Positions 24,222 through 33,100 of a stretch of DNA of 64,000 nt are shown here, piece by piece. The stretch lies in NCBI RefSeq assembly GCF_013373795.3, contig NZ_CP088022.1:7502001-7566000 (forward strand). The letters run 5' to 3'. Origin of the DNA: Bradyrhizobium quebecense (lineage in GTDB: Bacteria > Pseudomonadota > Alphaproteobacteria > Rhizobiales > Xanthobacteraceae). The notes under the pieces were generated by a model. That model did not search any database, was not told where the DNA came from, and saw only the letters and a program-made list of their open reading frames with translations. The position numbers and the translations under genes are program-made. Position 1 is the first letter of the stretch. Every line of letters starts with the position of its first letter.

Positions 24222-25466
24222 ATGATCGACGTGACGGCTGCGGACGAAATCAGCGATGACGCGCGGGCGCGTAGCAATGTGTGGCGGCTTGCGGCGGCGC
24301 AGGCGCTGACCGGCGCCAATTCGGCCGTGATCTTCGCCACCGGCTCGATCGTCGGTGCGACGCTGGCACCCGACATCTCGCTCGCGACGGTGCCGCTCTC
24401 GATGTATGTGCTCGGGCTTGCCGCCGGCACGCTGCCGACCGGCGCGATCTCGCGCGCCTATGGCAGGCGGGTCGCCTTCATCGTCGGCACCTTCTGCGGC
24501 ACGCTCACCGGTGCGCTCGGCGCCTGGGCGATCCTGCACTCGTCGTTCTGGCTGTTCTGCGGCGCGACCTTCCTCGGCGGGCTCTATGGCGCCGTCGCGC
24601 AGTCCTATCGCTTTGCCGCCGCCGACGGCGCCAGTGTCGCGTTCCGGCCCAAGGCGGTGTCGTGGGTGATGGCCGGCGGCGTGTTCGCCGGGGTACTCGG
24701 GCCGCAGCTCGTGCAATGGACCATGGACATCTGGCCGCCTTATCTGTTCGCGTTCTCCTTCGTGATGCAGGCGCTGGTCGCGCTGGTGGCGATGGCGGTG
24801 CTGTCGGGTGTCGACGCGCCGAAGCCCGCGGCGGCGGATCTGCATGGTGGCCGCCCTCTGCGCGAGATCGCCAGGCAGCCGCGCTTCATTGCCGCCGCGC
24901 TGTGCGGCGTGATCGCCTATCCGATGATGAATCTGGTGATGACCTCGGCGCCGCTCGCGATGAAGATGTGCGGGCTGTCGGTCAGCGATTCCAATTTCGG
25001 CATCCAGTGGCACATCGTGGCGATGTACGGCCCGAGCTTCTTCACGGGCTCGCTGATCGCCCGCTTCGGCGCGCCCGTCATCGTCGCGCTAGGGCTGGCG
25101 CTGGAGGCGGTCGCCGCGATGATCGGCCTGTCCGGCATCACGGCACCGCACTTCTGGGCGACGCTGTTCGTGCTCGGCATCGGCTGGAACTTCGCATTCG
25201 TCGGCGCCTCCGCGCTGGTGCTGGAAACGCACCGGCCGCAGGAGCGCAACAAGGTGCAGGCGTTCAACGATTTCCTGGTGTTCGGCATGATGGCGATCGG
25301 TTCGTTCTCGTCGGGCCAGCTGCTCGCGCATTACGGCTGGAACGCCGTCAATATGGTGGTGTTTCCGCCGGTGCTGCTTGGCCTTGCCGTGTTGTCGCTG
25401 GCGTCATTCGCCAAGCGGCGGGCGAAATTGCGCGCGGTGGACGAGATTCCAGACCCCAGCATCTGA
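24222..25466 (+). CDS. MFS transporter, substrate unknown
   Basis: A 414-residue protein with twelve predicted membrane helices and a short cytosolic N-terminus (MIDVTAADEISDDARARSN). Helix 2-3 loop SRAYGRRVAFIVG is the MFS motif A. The central loop is short (GVDAPKPAAADLHGGR). I start at the ATG at 24222; a longer frame from 24045 would read through an F3 repeat and has no MFS homology in that part. The last helix is followed by a basic tail (AKRRAKLRAVDE). Another MFS gene follows on the same strand after 212 nt; that gap contains two stem-loops, so the genes are probably transcribed separately. Confidence 0.82.
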   Translation: MIDVTAADEISDDARARSNVWRLAAAQALTGANSAVIFATGSIVGATLAPDISLATVPLSMYVLGLAAGTLPTGAISRAYGRRVAFIVGTFCGTLTGALGAWAILHSSFWLFCGATFLGGLYGAVAQSYRFAAADGASVAFRPKAVSWVMAGGVFAGVLGPQLVQWTMDIWPPYLFAFSFVMQALVALVAMAVLSGVDAPKPAAADLHGGRPLREIARQPRFIAAALCGVIAYPMMNLVMTSAPLAMKMCGLSVSDSNFGIQWHIVAMYGPSFFTGSLIARFGAPVIVALGLALEAVAAMIGLSGITAPHFWATLFVLGIGWNFAFVGASALVLETHRPQERNKVQAFNDFLVFGMMAIGSFSSGQLLAHYGWNAVNMVVFPPVLLGLAVLSLASFAKRRAKLRAVDEIPDPSI

Positions 25467-25467
25467 G

Positions 25468-25500
25468 GCGCGATGACAACCGGTTGAATCGTCATCGCGC
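25468..25500. terminator. Stem-loop after the MFS gene
   Basis: GCGCGATGAC and GTCATCGCGC are perfect 10-nt complements separated by a 13-nt loop, one base after the stop codon. No strong T-run follows, so rho-independent termination is only possible. Confidence 0.5.
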
Positions 25501-25515
25501 TCCACCTTGTTGTTT

Positions 25516-25564
25516 GAGCATGATCTTTTCGGAAAATCGCTTCGCACTTTTCCGGATCATGCTC
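25516..25564. repeat. Palindromic repeat, family F8
   Basis: GAGCATGATCTTTTCGGAAA at the left is mirrored by TTTTCCGGATCATGCTC at the right, with CGCTTCGC at the centre. A related fragment (CACTTTTCCCGATCATGCTG) lies at about 41998-42017 before the NCS1 permease gene. Confidence 0.75.
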
Positions 25565-25678
25565 CTGCTGCCAATTGCTGACACTTCGATCGACTTCGAA
25601 ATGATCGGCTTGCAAGGCTGCTCACATCGTGGGAACGGATTGGTCCGGTCCTGACGATGTGAGAAGCAAGAGCAAGAA

Positions 25679-26893
25679 ATGGACGCATCATCGCCCACGC
25701 TGCATGACGAATCCTCGCTCGGCTACGAAGGCTGGCGCATCGTCGTCGTCTGCTTCCTGCTTGCCACCTTCGGCTGGGGATTGGGCTTCTATGGACAGAG
25801 CGTCTACGTCGCCGAGCTGCAACGGCTGCACGGCTGGCCGGCGTCGCTGATCTCGTCGGGCACGACCTTCTTCTATTTGTTCGGCGCCGCGCTGGTGGCC
25901 TTCGTCAGCGAGGCGATCAAGGCGTTCGGTGCGCGCAGCTGCCTGATCGCGGGCACCCTCGCGATGGCGGTTGCGGCGATTGCGATCGGCGAGGTGCGTG
26001 AGCCCTGGCAGCTCTATCTCGCCGACGCGCTATTGGCGTTCGGCTGGGCCGGCACCAGCCTCGGCATCATCACCAACACGCTCGGTCTGTGGTTCGACAG
26101 GAAGCGCGGCATGGCGATCAGCCTGGCGCTGAACGGCGCCAGCTTCGGCGGCATTGTCGGCGTGCCGCTGCTGGTGGCGGGGATCGGCGCTTTCGGCTTC
26201 TCCGGCGCGATGATCGCGGCCGCCGTGCTGCTCGTCGTGGTGATGGTGCCGGTCATCCTGATCTTCGTCGGGCCGCCACCGGTGCATCTGCATGCGGTGA
26301 CTTCAGCGGCGGCCGATGCGCCGTCGGCGACCCAGGTGCGCGCCCGGGCTCTGCGCGACATCCGGTTCCTCTCAGTGTCGATCGCCTTCGCGCTGGTGCT
26401 GTTCGCCCAGGTCGGCTTCATCGTGCATCTGATCGCCTATCTCGATCAGGTGATCGGGCGCGAGCGCGCGACGGTGGCGATGGCGCTCTTGACCGCGATG
26501 GCGGTGGTCGGCCGCGTCTCGTTTTCCTTCGTGATCGACCGGCTCAACCAGCGGCTGGCGTCGGCGCTGTCCTTTGTCAGCCAGGCGATCGCGCTCGTCA
26601 TCATCATCAATGTGCGCAACGACGTCGCGCAGATCGCCGCTTGCGCGCTGTTCGGCTTCTCCGTCGGCAATCTGATCACGCTGCCGGCGCTGATCGTGCA
26701 GCGCGAATTCGATCCGCGCGCGTTCGGGGTGCTGGTCAGCCTGATCACCGCGATCAACCAGATCACTTACGCTTTCGGCCCCGGCGTGATCGGGCTGCTG
26801 CACGACCTCTCGGGCAGCTACACGCTGCCGTTCTACGGCTGCATCGGCCTGGAGCTGATCGCGGCGGTGACGATCATGATGAAGGCGAAGTAG
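25679..26893 (+). CDS. MFS transporter, OFA/monocarboxylate-type
   Basis: A 404-residue carrier with twelve hydrophobic segments. The N-terminus GWRIVVVCFLLATFGWGLGFYGQSVYVAELQ and the helix 4-5 region GTSLGIITNTLGLWFDRKRGMAI (read as two pieces) resemble oxalate/formate-antiporter-like and monocarboxylate MFS permeases. The central loop (PPPVHLHAVTSAAADAPSAT) is hydrophilic. Substrate is unknown; the neighbours give no pathway. It converges on a VOC-family gene, with only 26 nt between the two stop codons. Confidence 0.8.
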   Translation: MDASSPTLHDESSLGYEGWRIVVVCFLLATFGWGLGFYGQSVYVAELQRLHGWPASLISSGTTFFYLFGAALVAFVSEAIKAFGARSCLIAGTLAMAVAAIAIGEVREPWQLYLADALLAFGWAGTSLGIITNTLGLWFDRKRGMAISLALNGASFGGIVGVPLLVAGIGAFGFSGAMIAAAVLLVVVMVPVILIFVGPPPVHLHAVTSAAADAPSATQVRARALRDIRFLSVSIAFALVLFAQVGFIVHLIAYLDQVIGRERATVAMALLTAMAVVGRVSFSFVIDRLNQRLASALSFVSQAIALVIIINVRNDVAQIAACALFGFSVGNLITLPALIVQREFDPRAFGVLVSLITAINQITYAFGPGVIGLLHDLSGSYTLPFYGCIGLELIAAVTIMMKAK

Positions 26894-26919
26894 AACCGCG
26901 TTCCTTCCGCGTTGCGGAA

Positions 26920-27414
26920 TTATGCCGCCCGCTGCTTCAGCAGATCCTCCAGGTCCAGCCGTCGCGTGAACATCGAAAGCTTGCCGTCCGCGCTGCGCGG
27001 CCATTCGGCTTCGGGCCGGTCCCAATAGAGCTCGACGCCGTTCTCGTCGGGGTCGCGCAGGTAGAGCGCCTGGCTGACGCCGTGGTCGCTGGCGCCATCG
27101 AGCTGGATGCCGGCCGACAGCACCCGATGCAGCGCATCGGCGAGCGCCGGGCGGGTCGGATAAAGGATGGCGGTGTGGAACAGGCCGGTGGTGCCGTGCG
27201 GCGGTGGATGGCCGCCCTTGCTCTCCCAGGTGTTGAGGCCGATGTGGTGGTGATAGCCGCCGGCCGAGATGAAGGCCGCGTCCGCGCCCATGCGCTGCTG
27301 CAACTCGAAGCCGAGCACGCCGCAGTAGAAGCCGAGCGCCCGCTCGAGATCAGCGACCTTGAGGTGCACATGCCCGATCCGCGTGCCCGCGATGATTGGG
27401 GGATTTTCTGGCAT
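26920..27414 (-). CDS. VOC-superfamily protein (glyoxalase/extradiol dioxygenase type)
   Basis: A 164-residue single vicinal-oxygen-chelate unit with two beta-alpha-beta-beta-beta modules. Candidate metal ligands are the histidine in GHVHLKV (module 1), the histidine in LFHTAILYP and the glutamate in NGVELYWDRP. GGYHHHIGLNTW is typical of the catechol-2,3-dioxygenase-like branch. Reaction unknown: ring-cleavage, glyoxalase or resistance functions all occur in the family. It has no signal peptide and stands alone. Confidence 0.82.
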   Translation of the reverse strand: MPENPPIIAGTRIGHVHLKVADLERALGFYCGVLGFELQQRMGADAAFISAGGYHHHIGLNTWESKGGHPPPHGTTGLFHTAILYPTRPALADALHRVLSAGIQLDGASDHGVSQALYLRDPDENGVELYWDRPEAEWPRSADGKLSMFTRRLDLEDLLKQRAA

Positions 27415-27549
27415 GAGCTGGCTCCGTTGGCATCAATGCCGTGCCGTCAGGTGCAAGGCTTCGCCGCCTGATATAGTCCGGATTTGCCGGCGCCGGAGCA
27501 ATCCATGCTGAAACGCAGCGTTTCCGAACGGCGCCACGGCCGGCTGAGC

Positions 27550-28095
27550 CTAGCAGAGCTCCGACAACTCGCCGCCCGGCAGCTGGAACTCGAATGTGTT
27601 CAGCGTCATCGACACCATGGTGTAGTAGCCGCAGAGGCCGATCACCTCGACCAGGCCGCGCAGGCTCAGCACCTCGACCGCCTCGTCATACAGTCCCTTC
27701 GGCAGGCCGTGACCTTCATGCAGCGCCTTGGCGACGTCGTAGATCATCTTGGCCTTGGGATCGTCGAAGCTCGGCGTCCGGCGCACCCGAATGTCCTCGA
27801 TGATCTTCGGATCGAGGCCACCCTTCAGCGCGAGGCGCTTGTGGGCATACCATTCGTAATGCGCGGTCCAGTGCCGGGCGGTGACGAGGATCGCAATCTC
27901 CGACAGCTTCGGCGGGAAGACCGTGTCGAAGCGCAGCACCTCGCCGAGCCGCGTGGCATGCCGCGCCATCTCCGGGCTGTTGAGCCAGGCCATCATCGGT
28001 GCCGGTGGCGCGCCGCGCTTGCCCGAGATCGACTCGTCGTAGGTTTCTTTCTGGGCGGGGTTCATTTCGCTAGGCGAAAGCAGCTTCAGCCGCAT
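27550..28095 (-). CDS. Carboxymuconolactone decarboxylase (CMD) family protein
   Basis: A 181-residue all-helical protein. The region ILVTARHWTAHYEWYAHKRLA aligns with the CMD/AhpD core helix, but the CxxC of AhpD peroxidases is absent, so peroxidase activity is unlikely. The motif ends with the helical GLVEVIGLCGYYTMVSM segment. The ATG at 28095 has AGAGGAAA at 7-nt spacing. The true substrate is unknown; gamma-carboxymuconolactone is only the family name. It is divergent from the acyl-CoA dehydrogenase pair, which hints at aromatic or alicyclic acid breakdown. Confidence 0.82.
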   Translation of the reverse strand: MRLKLLSPSEMNPAQKETYDESISGKRGAPPAPMMAWLNSPEMARHATRLGEVLRFDTVFPPKLSEIAILVTARHWTAHYEWYAHKRLALKGGLDPKIIEDIRVRRTPSFDDPKAKMIYDVAKALHEGHGLPKGLYDEAVEVLSLRGLVEVIGLCGYYTMVSMTLNTFEFQLPGGELSELC

Positions 28096-28263
28096 GTCCG
28101 TTTCCTCTTGTTTTTCAATCGTTACCCCGTCTCGGCGATACACCCGATCGCGTGAGGTGAGTAGCGACGCCAGAGCATGGCGCGGCTGCGAGGCATATTG
28201 AACTCGGCGGCCGCGCGGGGCTAAGGTCGATTCCAATTCGACGACTTTGACTGGAAACGCACC

Positions 28264-29448
28264 ATGGCTGACCTCGAGAAATTCCGCGCTGAGACCCGCG
28301 CCTGGCTGGAGCAGCACTGCCCGGCGGAGATGCGCAAGCCGATGACCTCCGATGGCGACACCTTCTGGGGTGGCCGCAACACGAAATTCTCGTCGGACGC
28401 GCAGCGGGCCTGGTTCGAGCGGATGCGCGACAAGGGTTGGACCGTGCCGCATTGGCCGAAGGAATATGGCGGCGGCGGCCTCGACGGCGAGGAAGCCAAG
28501 ATCGTGCGCCAGGAGATGGCGGCGATCGGCGCGCGCCAGCCGCTGACCTCGTTCGGCATCTCGATGCTCGGACCGGCGCTGCTGAAATACGGCACCGAGG
28601 AGCAGAAGAAGGAGCATCTGCCGAAGATCACTGCGGGCCTGATCCGCTGGTGCCAGGGCTATTCCGAGCCGAACGCCGGCTCCGACCTCGCCTCGCTGCA
28701 GACCCGCGCGGTGGGCGACGGCGACGACTACATCATCAACGGCCAGAAGATCTGGACGTCCTACGCCAACTATGCCGACTGGATCTTCTGCCTGGTGCGC
28801 ACCGATCCCGCGGCCAAGAAGCACGACGGCATCAGTTTCATTCTCTTCGACATGACCTCGAAGGGCGTATCGACCAAGCCGATCCTTTTGATCTCGGGCT
28901 ACTCGCCGTTCTGCGAAACCTTCTTCGACAATGTCCGCGTGCCGAAGTCGCACGTCGTGGGCACCGTCAATCGCGGCTGGGATGTCGCGAAGTATCTGTT
29001 GCAGCACGAGCGCGCGATGATCTCGGGCATGGGCGAGCGTGGCGTCGGCCGTCCGCTCGGCCAGATCGCGGCCGACTCGGTCGGCGCGGACGCGCAAGGG
29101 AAGCTCGACGACGCCCAGCTGCGCAGCCAGATCGCGAGCTTCGAGGTCGACGAGGCCGCGCTCGCCGCGGCGGCGGAGCGCGCGGTCGATCTCGCCAAGG
29201 CCGGGCAGTCGCATCCGGCGTTCTCGTCGGCGATGAAATATTACGGCACCGAGCTCAACAAGCGGCGCTACGAGATCCTGATGTCGGCGGGCGGCATCGA
29301 CGCGCTGGAATGGGAGAGCGACCGCTCCCGGGGCGGCGCCCGTCCGCGCGCCTGGCTGCGCACCAAGGCCAACTCGATCGAGGGCGGCACCTCGGAGGTG
29401 ATGCTCGGCATCGTCGCCAAGCGCATCCTCGACCTGCCGGGCGCGTAA
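28264..29448 (+). CDS. Acyl-CoA dehydrogenase, first subunit of a pair
   Basis: A 394-residue flavoprotein. Helical N-terminal domain (WPKEYGGGGLDGEEAKIV), middle beta domain with the FAD-binding GYSEPNAGSDLASL and INGQKIWTSYANYADW, and C-terminal helical domain ending IEGGTSEVMLGIVAKRILDLPG, the FAD/subunit contact. The protein resembles the large subunit of two-component acyl-CoA dehydrogenases such as PimC for pimeloyl-CoA; that identity is inference. A second dehydrogenase follows on the same strand after an F4 repeat, consistent with a heteromeric enzyme acting in beta-oxidation of a specialised acyl-CoA. Confidence 0.9.
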   Translation: MADLEKFRAETRAWLEQHCPAEMRKPMTSDGDTFWGGRNTKFSSDAQRAWFERMRDKGWTVPHWPKEYGGGGLDGEEAKIVRQEMAAIGARQPLTSFGISMLGPALLKYGTEEQKKEHLPKITAGLIRWCQGYSEPNAGSDLASLQTRAVGDGDDYIINGQKIWTSYANYADWIFCLVRTDPAAKKHDGISFILFDMTSKGVSTKPILLISGYSPFCETFFDNVRVPKSHVVGTVNRGWDVAKYLLQHERAMISGMGERGVGRPLGQIAADSVGADAQGKLDDAQLRSQIASFEVDEAALAAAAERAVDLAKAGQSHPAFSSAMKYYGTELNKRRYEILMSAGGIDALEWESDRSRGGARPRAWLRTKANSIEGGTSEVMLGIVAKRILDLPGA

Positions 29449-29457
29449 ACTCTCCGC

Positions 29458-29544
29458 CGTCATGGCCGGGCTTGACCCGGCCATCCACGCCTTTGTGGCG
29501 GCAGGCTCAAAACGTGGATGCCAGGCTCAAGGCCGGGCATGACG
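29458..29544. repeat. Two-hairpin palindromic repeat, family F4, copy 1
   Basis: CGTCATGGCCGGGCTTGACC opens the left arm, and CAAGGCCGGGCATGACG closes the right; CCATCCACG and ACGTGGATG pair inside. It separates the two acyl-CoA dehydrogenase genes. Second copy at 57574. Confidence 0.85.
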
Positions 29545-29598
29545 ACATCTTGGAATTCAACTGAACAAACGACCAACACAGAGTTACCGGATCCACCC

Positions 29599-30738
29599 AT
29601 GGCCCTCGTCCTCACCGAAGAACAATCCATGCTGCGCGACAGTGCGCGCGGTCTCATCAGCGACAAGGCGCCGGTGGCGCATCTGCGCTCCTTGCGCGAC
29701 AGCAAGGACACCACCGGCTTCTCGCGCGAGCTCTGGAAGACCTTTGCCGAGATGGGCTTCTCCGGCCTCCTAGTGCCGGACACCTTCGGCGGCAGCGGGC
29801 TTGGCTGCGTCGAGGCCGGCATTGTCATGGAGGAGATCGGCCGCACCTTGATGCCGTCGCCATTCCTTGCCACCTCGGTGCTTGCGGCCTCAGCGCTGTC
29901 GCGCGGCGGCAGCGAGGCGCAGAAGGCGCAGCATCTGCCAAAGATCGCCAACGGCTCGCTGCTCGCGGCGCTGGCGATCGATGAAGGTGCGAAGCATCGC
30001 CCCTTGCAGACGAAATTGCAGGCGACACGCTCCGGCAACGGCTTCAGGCTGTCCGGCGACAAGGCCTTCGTGGTCGACGGCCATACCGCCGATCTGCTGA
30101 TCGTCGCGGCGCGCACGGCCGGCGGCGCCGGCGACAAGAACGGCTTGACGCTGTTCCTGGTCGATCCGAAGGCGAAGGGCCTCGCGGTCGAGCGCACCGC
30201 GATGGTCGATTCGCACAACGCGGCGCGCATCGTGTTCGACAATGTCGAGGTCAATGCCGACAGCGTGCTCGGCGAGGTCGATCAGGGGGGCGGGCTGCTC
30301 GAGGGCGTGCTCAATATCGGCCGCGGCGCGGTCGCGTCCGAAATGGTCGGTCTTTCCGAAGAGGTGTTCGGCCGCACCGTGACTTATCTTAAGGAACGCA
30401 AGCAGTTCGGCAAGGCGATCGGCGAATTCCAGGCGCTGCAGCACCGCGCCGCCGAGCTCTACATCGATATCGAGATCACCCGCGCCGCCGTTCTGAAGGC
30501 GCTGCAGGCGCTCGATGCCGATCTGGGCAAGGCGGGCAATGCGGTCGCGGTGGCCAAGGCGCGCGCCGGCACCACCGCGACGCTGGCCGTCCAGGAGGGT
30601 GTGCAGATGCATGGCGGCATGGGCATGACCGACCAATTCGACATCGGCTTCTTCATGAAGCGCGCCCGCGTCTGCCAGGAGCTGTTCGGCGACAGCAATT
30701 TTCACACCGACCAGCTGGCGAGCGGCAAGGGCTACTGA
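29599..30738 (+). CDS. Acyl-CoA dehydrogenase, second subunit of the pair
   Basis: A 379-residue protein with the acyl-CoA dehydrogenase fold: N-terminal helices (LTEEQSMLRDSARGLISD), middle domain (FRLSGDKAFVVDGHTADLLIV), C-terminal domain (TYLKERKQFGKAIGEFQALQ, then QMHGGMGMTDQFDIGFF). The N-terminal half is less canonical than the partner. Specialised two-gene systems (for example pimeloyl-CoA or steroid side-chain dehydrogenases) use such pairs. The ATG at 29599 is chosen because upstream in-frame codons fall in the F4 repeat. No acyl-CoA synthetase or hydratase is nearby, so the pathway is unknown. Confidence 0.88.
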   Translation: MALVLTEEQSMLRDSARGLISDKAPVAHLRSLRDSKDTTGFSRELWKTFAEMGFSGLLVPDTFGGSGLGCVEAGIVMEEIGRTLMPSPFLATSVLAASALSRGGSEAQKAQHLPKIANGSLLAALAIDEGAKHRPLQTKLQATRSGNGFRLSGDKAFVVDGHTADLLIVAARTAGGAGDKNGLTLFLVDPKAKGLAVERTAMVDSHNAARIVFDNVEVNADSVLGEVDQGGGLLEGVLNIGRGAVASEMVGLSEEVFGRTVTYLKERKQFGKAIGEFQALQHRAAELYIDIEITRAAVLKALQALDADLGKAGNAVAVAKARAGTTATLAVQEGVQMHGGMGMTDQFDIGFFMKRARVCQELFGDSNFHTDQLASGKGY

Positions 30739-30784
30739 GCGCGGGCGACGGCGCCGCGCAACGCGCTGTCGCCACACAACAGGC

Positions 30785-30889
30785 TGTCATCGCCCGGCTC
30801 GCCCGGGCGATCCAGTATTCCAGAGACAGTCGTATTTGAGCGGAGAAGCCGCGGCGTACTGGATCACCCGCGTTCGCGGGTGATGACAG
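30785..30889. repeat. Two-hairpin repeat F2, gene-less copy A
   Basis: The left arm starts TGTCATCGCCCGGCTCGCCC and ends CCAGTATTCCAGAGAC; the right arm, read in reverse complement, starts TGTCATCACCCGCGAACGCG and ends CCAGTACGCCGCGGC. Same family as the inverted arms around the GIY-YIG gene at 55220-55616. Confidence 0.88.
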
Positions 30890-30913
30890 CGGTGAGGTGG
30901 ATCGGAATAGGCT

Positions 30914-30997
30914 CGTCATTGCGAGCGACGCGAAGCAATCCATCTTTCCACGTGCGGAGAAATGGATTGCTTCGTCGCTTCGCTCCTCGCAATGACG
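30914..30997. repeat. Palindromic repeat, family F1, copy 2
   Basis: CGTCATTGCGAGCGACGCGA and GCTTCGCTCCTCGCAATGACG-type ends with AGCAATCCAT/ATGGATTGCT inside. As with the copy at 15869, it lies between convergent genes. Confidence 0.85.
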
Positions 30998-31008
30998 ATG
31001 GAAAGAGT

Positions 31009-32046
31009 CTAGCGAATCGGCGGCGCGTATTGGACGCCGCCGGCGTTCCAGAGCTGGTTCATGCCGCGCGGAATCTTCAGCCTGGAATCGGCGCCGACGT
31101 TGCGGTCGTACACCTCGCCGTAATTGCCGACATGGCGGATGATGCGCACGGCCCAGTCCTTGGTCAGGCCGAGATCCTCGCCATAGGAACCCTCGGTACC
31201 GACCAGCCGCATCACCTCCGGCTTCTTCGACTTCAGCGCCTCGTCGATATTCTTCGAGGTGATGCCGAGCTCTTCGGCGTTGATCATGGCGTAGAGCGTC
31301 CACTTCACGATCATCATCCAGTCGTCGTCGCGCAGCCGGACCACCGGCGCCAGCGGCTCCTTGGAGATGATGTCGGCCAGGATGGTGTGGTCGCTCGGCT
31401 TGGAGAGGTTGAGCCGCAGCGCATAGAGCTGCGAGGCGTCCGACGTCAGCGTATCGCACTGGCCGGTGTCATAGGCCTTCACGACGTCCTCCAGCTTGTC
31501 GAACTTCATCTCCGTGTACTTCATGTTGTTGGCACGGAAATAGTCGGCGAGGTTGAGCTGCGTCGTGGTGTTGGCCTGCACGCAGACCTTGCTGCCGTTC
31601 AGGTCGAGCGCGGAATCGATGTTGCGCGAGCGCGGCAGCATGAAGCCCTGGCCGTCATAATAGGCGACCGCCGGGAAATAGAGGTCGTAATTGGTCTCGC
31701 GCGACATGCTCCAGGTGGAGTTGCGCGAGAGGATGTCGACCTTGCGGTTCTGCAGCTCCTTGAAGCGTTCGCTGGCGTCGAGCGGAACGAACTTTGCCTT
31801 CGACGGATCGTCGAAGATCGCCGAGGCCACGGCGCGGCAGAAGTCGACGTCGAAGCCGGTCCAGTTGCCCTTGTCGTCCGGGATCGAGAAGCCCGGCAGG
31901 CCCTTGTTGACGCCGCACAGCACGTCGCCGCGGCGGACGGTGCGCTTCAGCGTGCGGGTGTCGTAGCGCTCATAAGTGATGGCGGCGGCCGCAACCAGCG
32001 CGGCGACCGCGAGCCCGATCGTCAGGCCGCCTCGAAATGTACGCAT
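31009..32046 (-). CDS. Amino-acid ABC transporter periplasmic binding protein, AapJ-like, without permease genes
   Basis: A 345-residue solute-binding protein with an N-terminal membrane/signal segment (GLTIGLAVAALVAAAAITY). It matches the general L-amino-acid binding proteins of rhizobia (AapJ): LCGVNKGLPGFSIPDDKGNW, GFDVDFCRAVASAIF, SRNSTWSMSRETNYDLYF, YYDGQGFMLPR and CVQANTTTQLNLADYF. AapJ delivers amino acids to AapQMP. None of those partners is adjacent, so this is an orphan copy that might use an importer elsewhere or act as a sensor. The signal region lacks a clear cleavage site, so it might remain membrane-anchored. Confidence 0.88.
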   Translation of the reverse strand: MRTFRGGLTIGLAVAALVAAAAITYERYDTRTLKRTVRRGDVLCGVNKGLPGFSIPDDKGNWTGFDVDFCRAVASAIFDDPSKAKFVPLDASERFKELQNRKVDILSRNSTWSMSRETNYDLYFPAVAYYDGQGFMLPRSRNIDSALDLNGSKVCVQANTTTQLNLADYFRANNMKYTEMKFDKLEDVVKAYDTGQCDTLTSDASQLYALRLNLSKPSDHTILADIISKEPLAPVVRLRDDDWMMIVKWTLYAMINAEELGITSKNIDEALKSKKPEVMRLVGTEGSYGEDLGLTKDWAVRIIRHVGNYGEVYDRNVGADSRLKIPRGMNQLWNAGGVQYAPPIR

Positions 32047-32109
32047 GGGTTCTCTCTCGCGAATGATCGGGGAAAAACAGGTCGGATATCGAAGGCGGGT
32101 GGGTCGAGA

Positions 32110-32703
32110 TTACAGTTCGGGCTTCTGCCGGATGATCACCTTGGTGCCGACGGGAACGCGATTGTAGAGATCGGCGACGTCGGCGTTGACCAGGCGGAAG
32201 CAGCCGGACGAGATCGCGGTGCCGATGGTGTCGGGCCGGTTGGTGCCGTGGATGCGGTACACCGTGGTGCCGAGATACATCGCGCGCGCGCCGAGCGGAT
32301 TGCCCGGGCCGCCCGCCATGAAGCGCGGCAGATAGGGCTGGCGGGCGATCATTTCCGGCGGCGGGGTCCAATCCGGCCACTCGGCCTTGCGGGTGATGGT
32401 CACCAGCCCCTGCCACTGGAAGCCGTCACGGCCGACGCCGATGCCGTAGCGGAGCGCGCGGCCGTTGCCTTGCACGAGGTAGAGATGGCGCTCGGCGGTG
32501 GAGACAATGATGGTGCCCGGCGCCTCGTTGGTCCGGTAGTAGACAACCTGCTTCTGCCATTCCGGATCGAGCTCGTAGCTGTCGTCGGCGACCAGGCCCG
32601 GCTCGTCGGCATCGGGGCGGCTCTGGGCAAAGCCTTGCGATGTCGACAGCACGAGCGCGCCCGTGGCGATCAACATCCAGACCAGGTGACGAAGTTTCGT
32701 CAT
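32110..32703 (-). CDS. L,D-transpeptidase (YkuD/ErfK family)
   Basis: A 197-residue exported protein with a signal peptide (HLVWMLIATGALVLSTSQGFAQ). The YkuD domain spans about residue 55 to the end and has the catalytic motif HGTNRPDTIGTAISSGCFRL, with the nucleophilic cysteine in SSGC. These periplasmic enzymes cross-link peptidoglycan or attach proteins to it. The ATG at 32703 has AAGGAGAG at 7 nt, which rules out the upstream in-frame start at 32745. It lies downstream of the cydAB-DUF2474 genes on the same strand, but with a 167-nt gap. Confidence 0.9.
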   Translation of the reverse strand: MTKLRHLVWMLIATGALVLSTSQGFAQSRPDADEPGLVADDSYELDPEWQKQVVYYRTNEAPGTIIVSTAERHLYLVQGNGRALRYGIGVGRDGFQWQGLVTITRKAEWPDWTPPPEMIARQPYLPRFMAGGPGNPLGARAMYLGTTVYRIHGTNRPDTIGTAISSGCFRLVNADVADLYNRVPVGTKVIIRQKPEL

Positions 32704-32870
32704 GCAAAGCTCTCCTTGTGGCGCAGCGGCCAATGGTTGCTCCACCCAAATCGCAGGAGCATCAAATCTCAGCGGCAGCTTGATGGCAAGTTTAGGGCGG
32801 GCGTCACACTATATCACTGTAATGCTTTTGTTTTTTGTCATTGGACCCGTGGCACGCCGCGTGGGCGGCC

Positions 32871-32999
32871 TTATTTCGGCGCAATCCAGAGTCGCAGCGC
32901 AAAGGAGACCAGGGTCACCGTGCCGACGCCGCCGAGCCAGAGCGCTGCAAACCACAACAGACGCTGGCCGAGCGGCCGCTGATTCGGCACCAGAGCCAT
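32871..32999 (-). CDS. DUF2474 small membrane protein of the quinol oxidase cluster
   Basis: A 42-residue protein with one transmembrane helix (LLWFAALWLGGVGTVTLVSF) and a short basic end (ALRLWIAPK). The W-F-x-x-L-W-x-x-G-V pattern is that of DUF2474, a family found next to cytochrome bd-type oxidase genes, where small subunits such as CydX stabilise the complex. It follows cydB on the same strand after a 101-nt gap filled by an F9 repeat, and its GGAACGGAA ribosome binding region is supplied by the end of that repeat. Confidence 0.78.
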   Translation of the reverse strand: MALVPNQRPLGQRLLWFAALWLGGVGTVTLVSFALRLWIAPK

Positions 33000-33000
33000 T

Positions 33001-33091
33001 TCCGTTCCGATGGAATCGGAACGAGGCTCTCGATTCTCTTTTTGACGCGTTTTCTTGACGCGAACCGGGATCCACTTCGCTGGAAAACGCT
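33001..33091. repeat. Intergenic repeat, family F9, copy 2, between cydB and the DUF2474 gene
   Basis: On the minus strand it reads AGCGTTTTCCAGCGAAGTGG ... GGTTCGCGTCAAGAAAACGC, then a hairpin CGTTCCGAT/ATCGGAACG at its far end (33003-33023). Related to 8617-8670. Confidence 0.7.
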
Positions 33092-33100
33092 CTGGTAGCA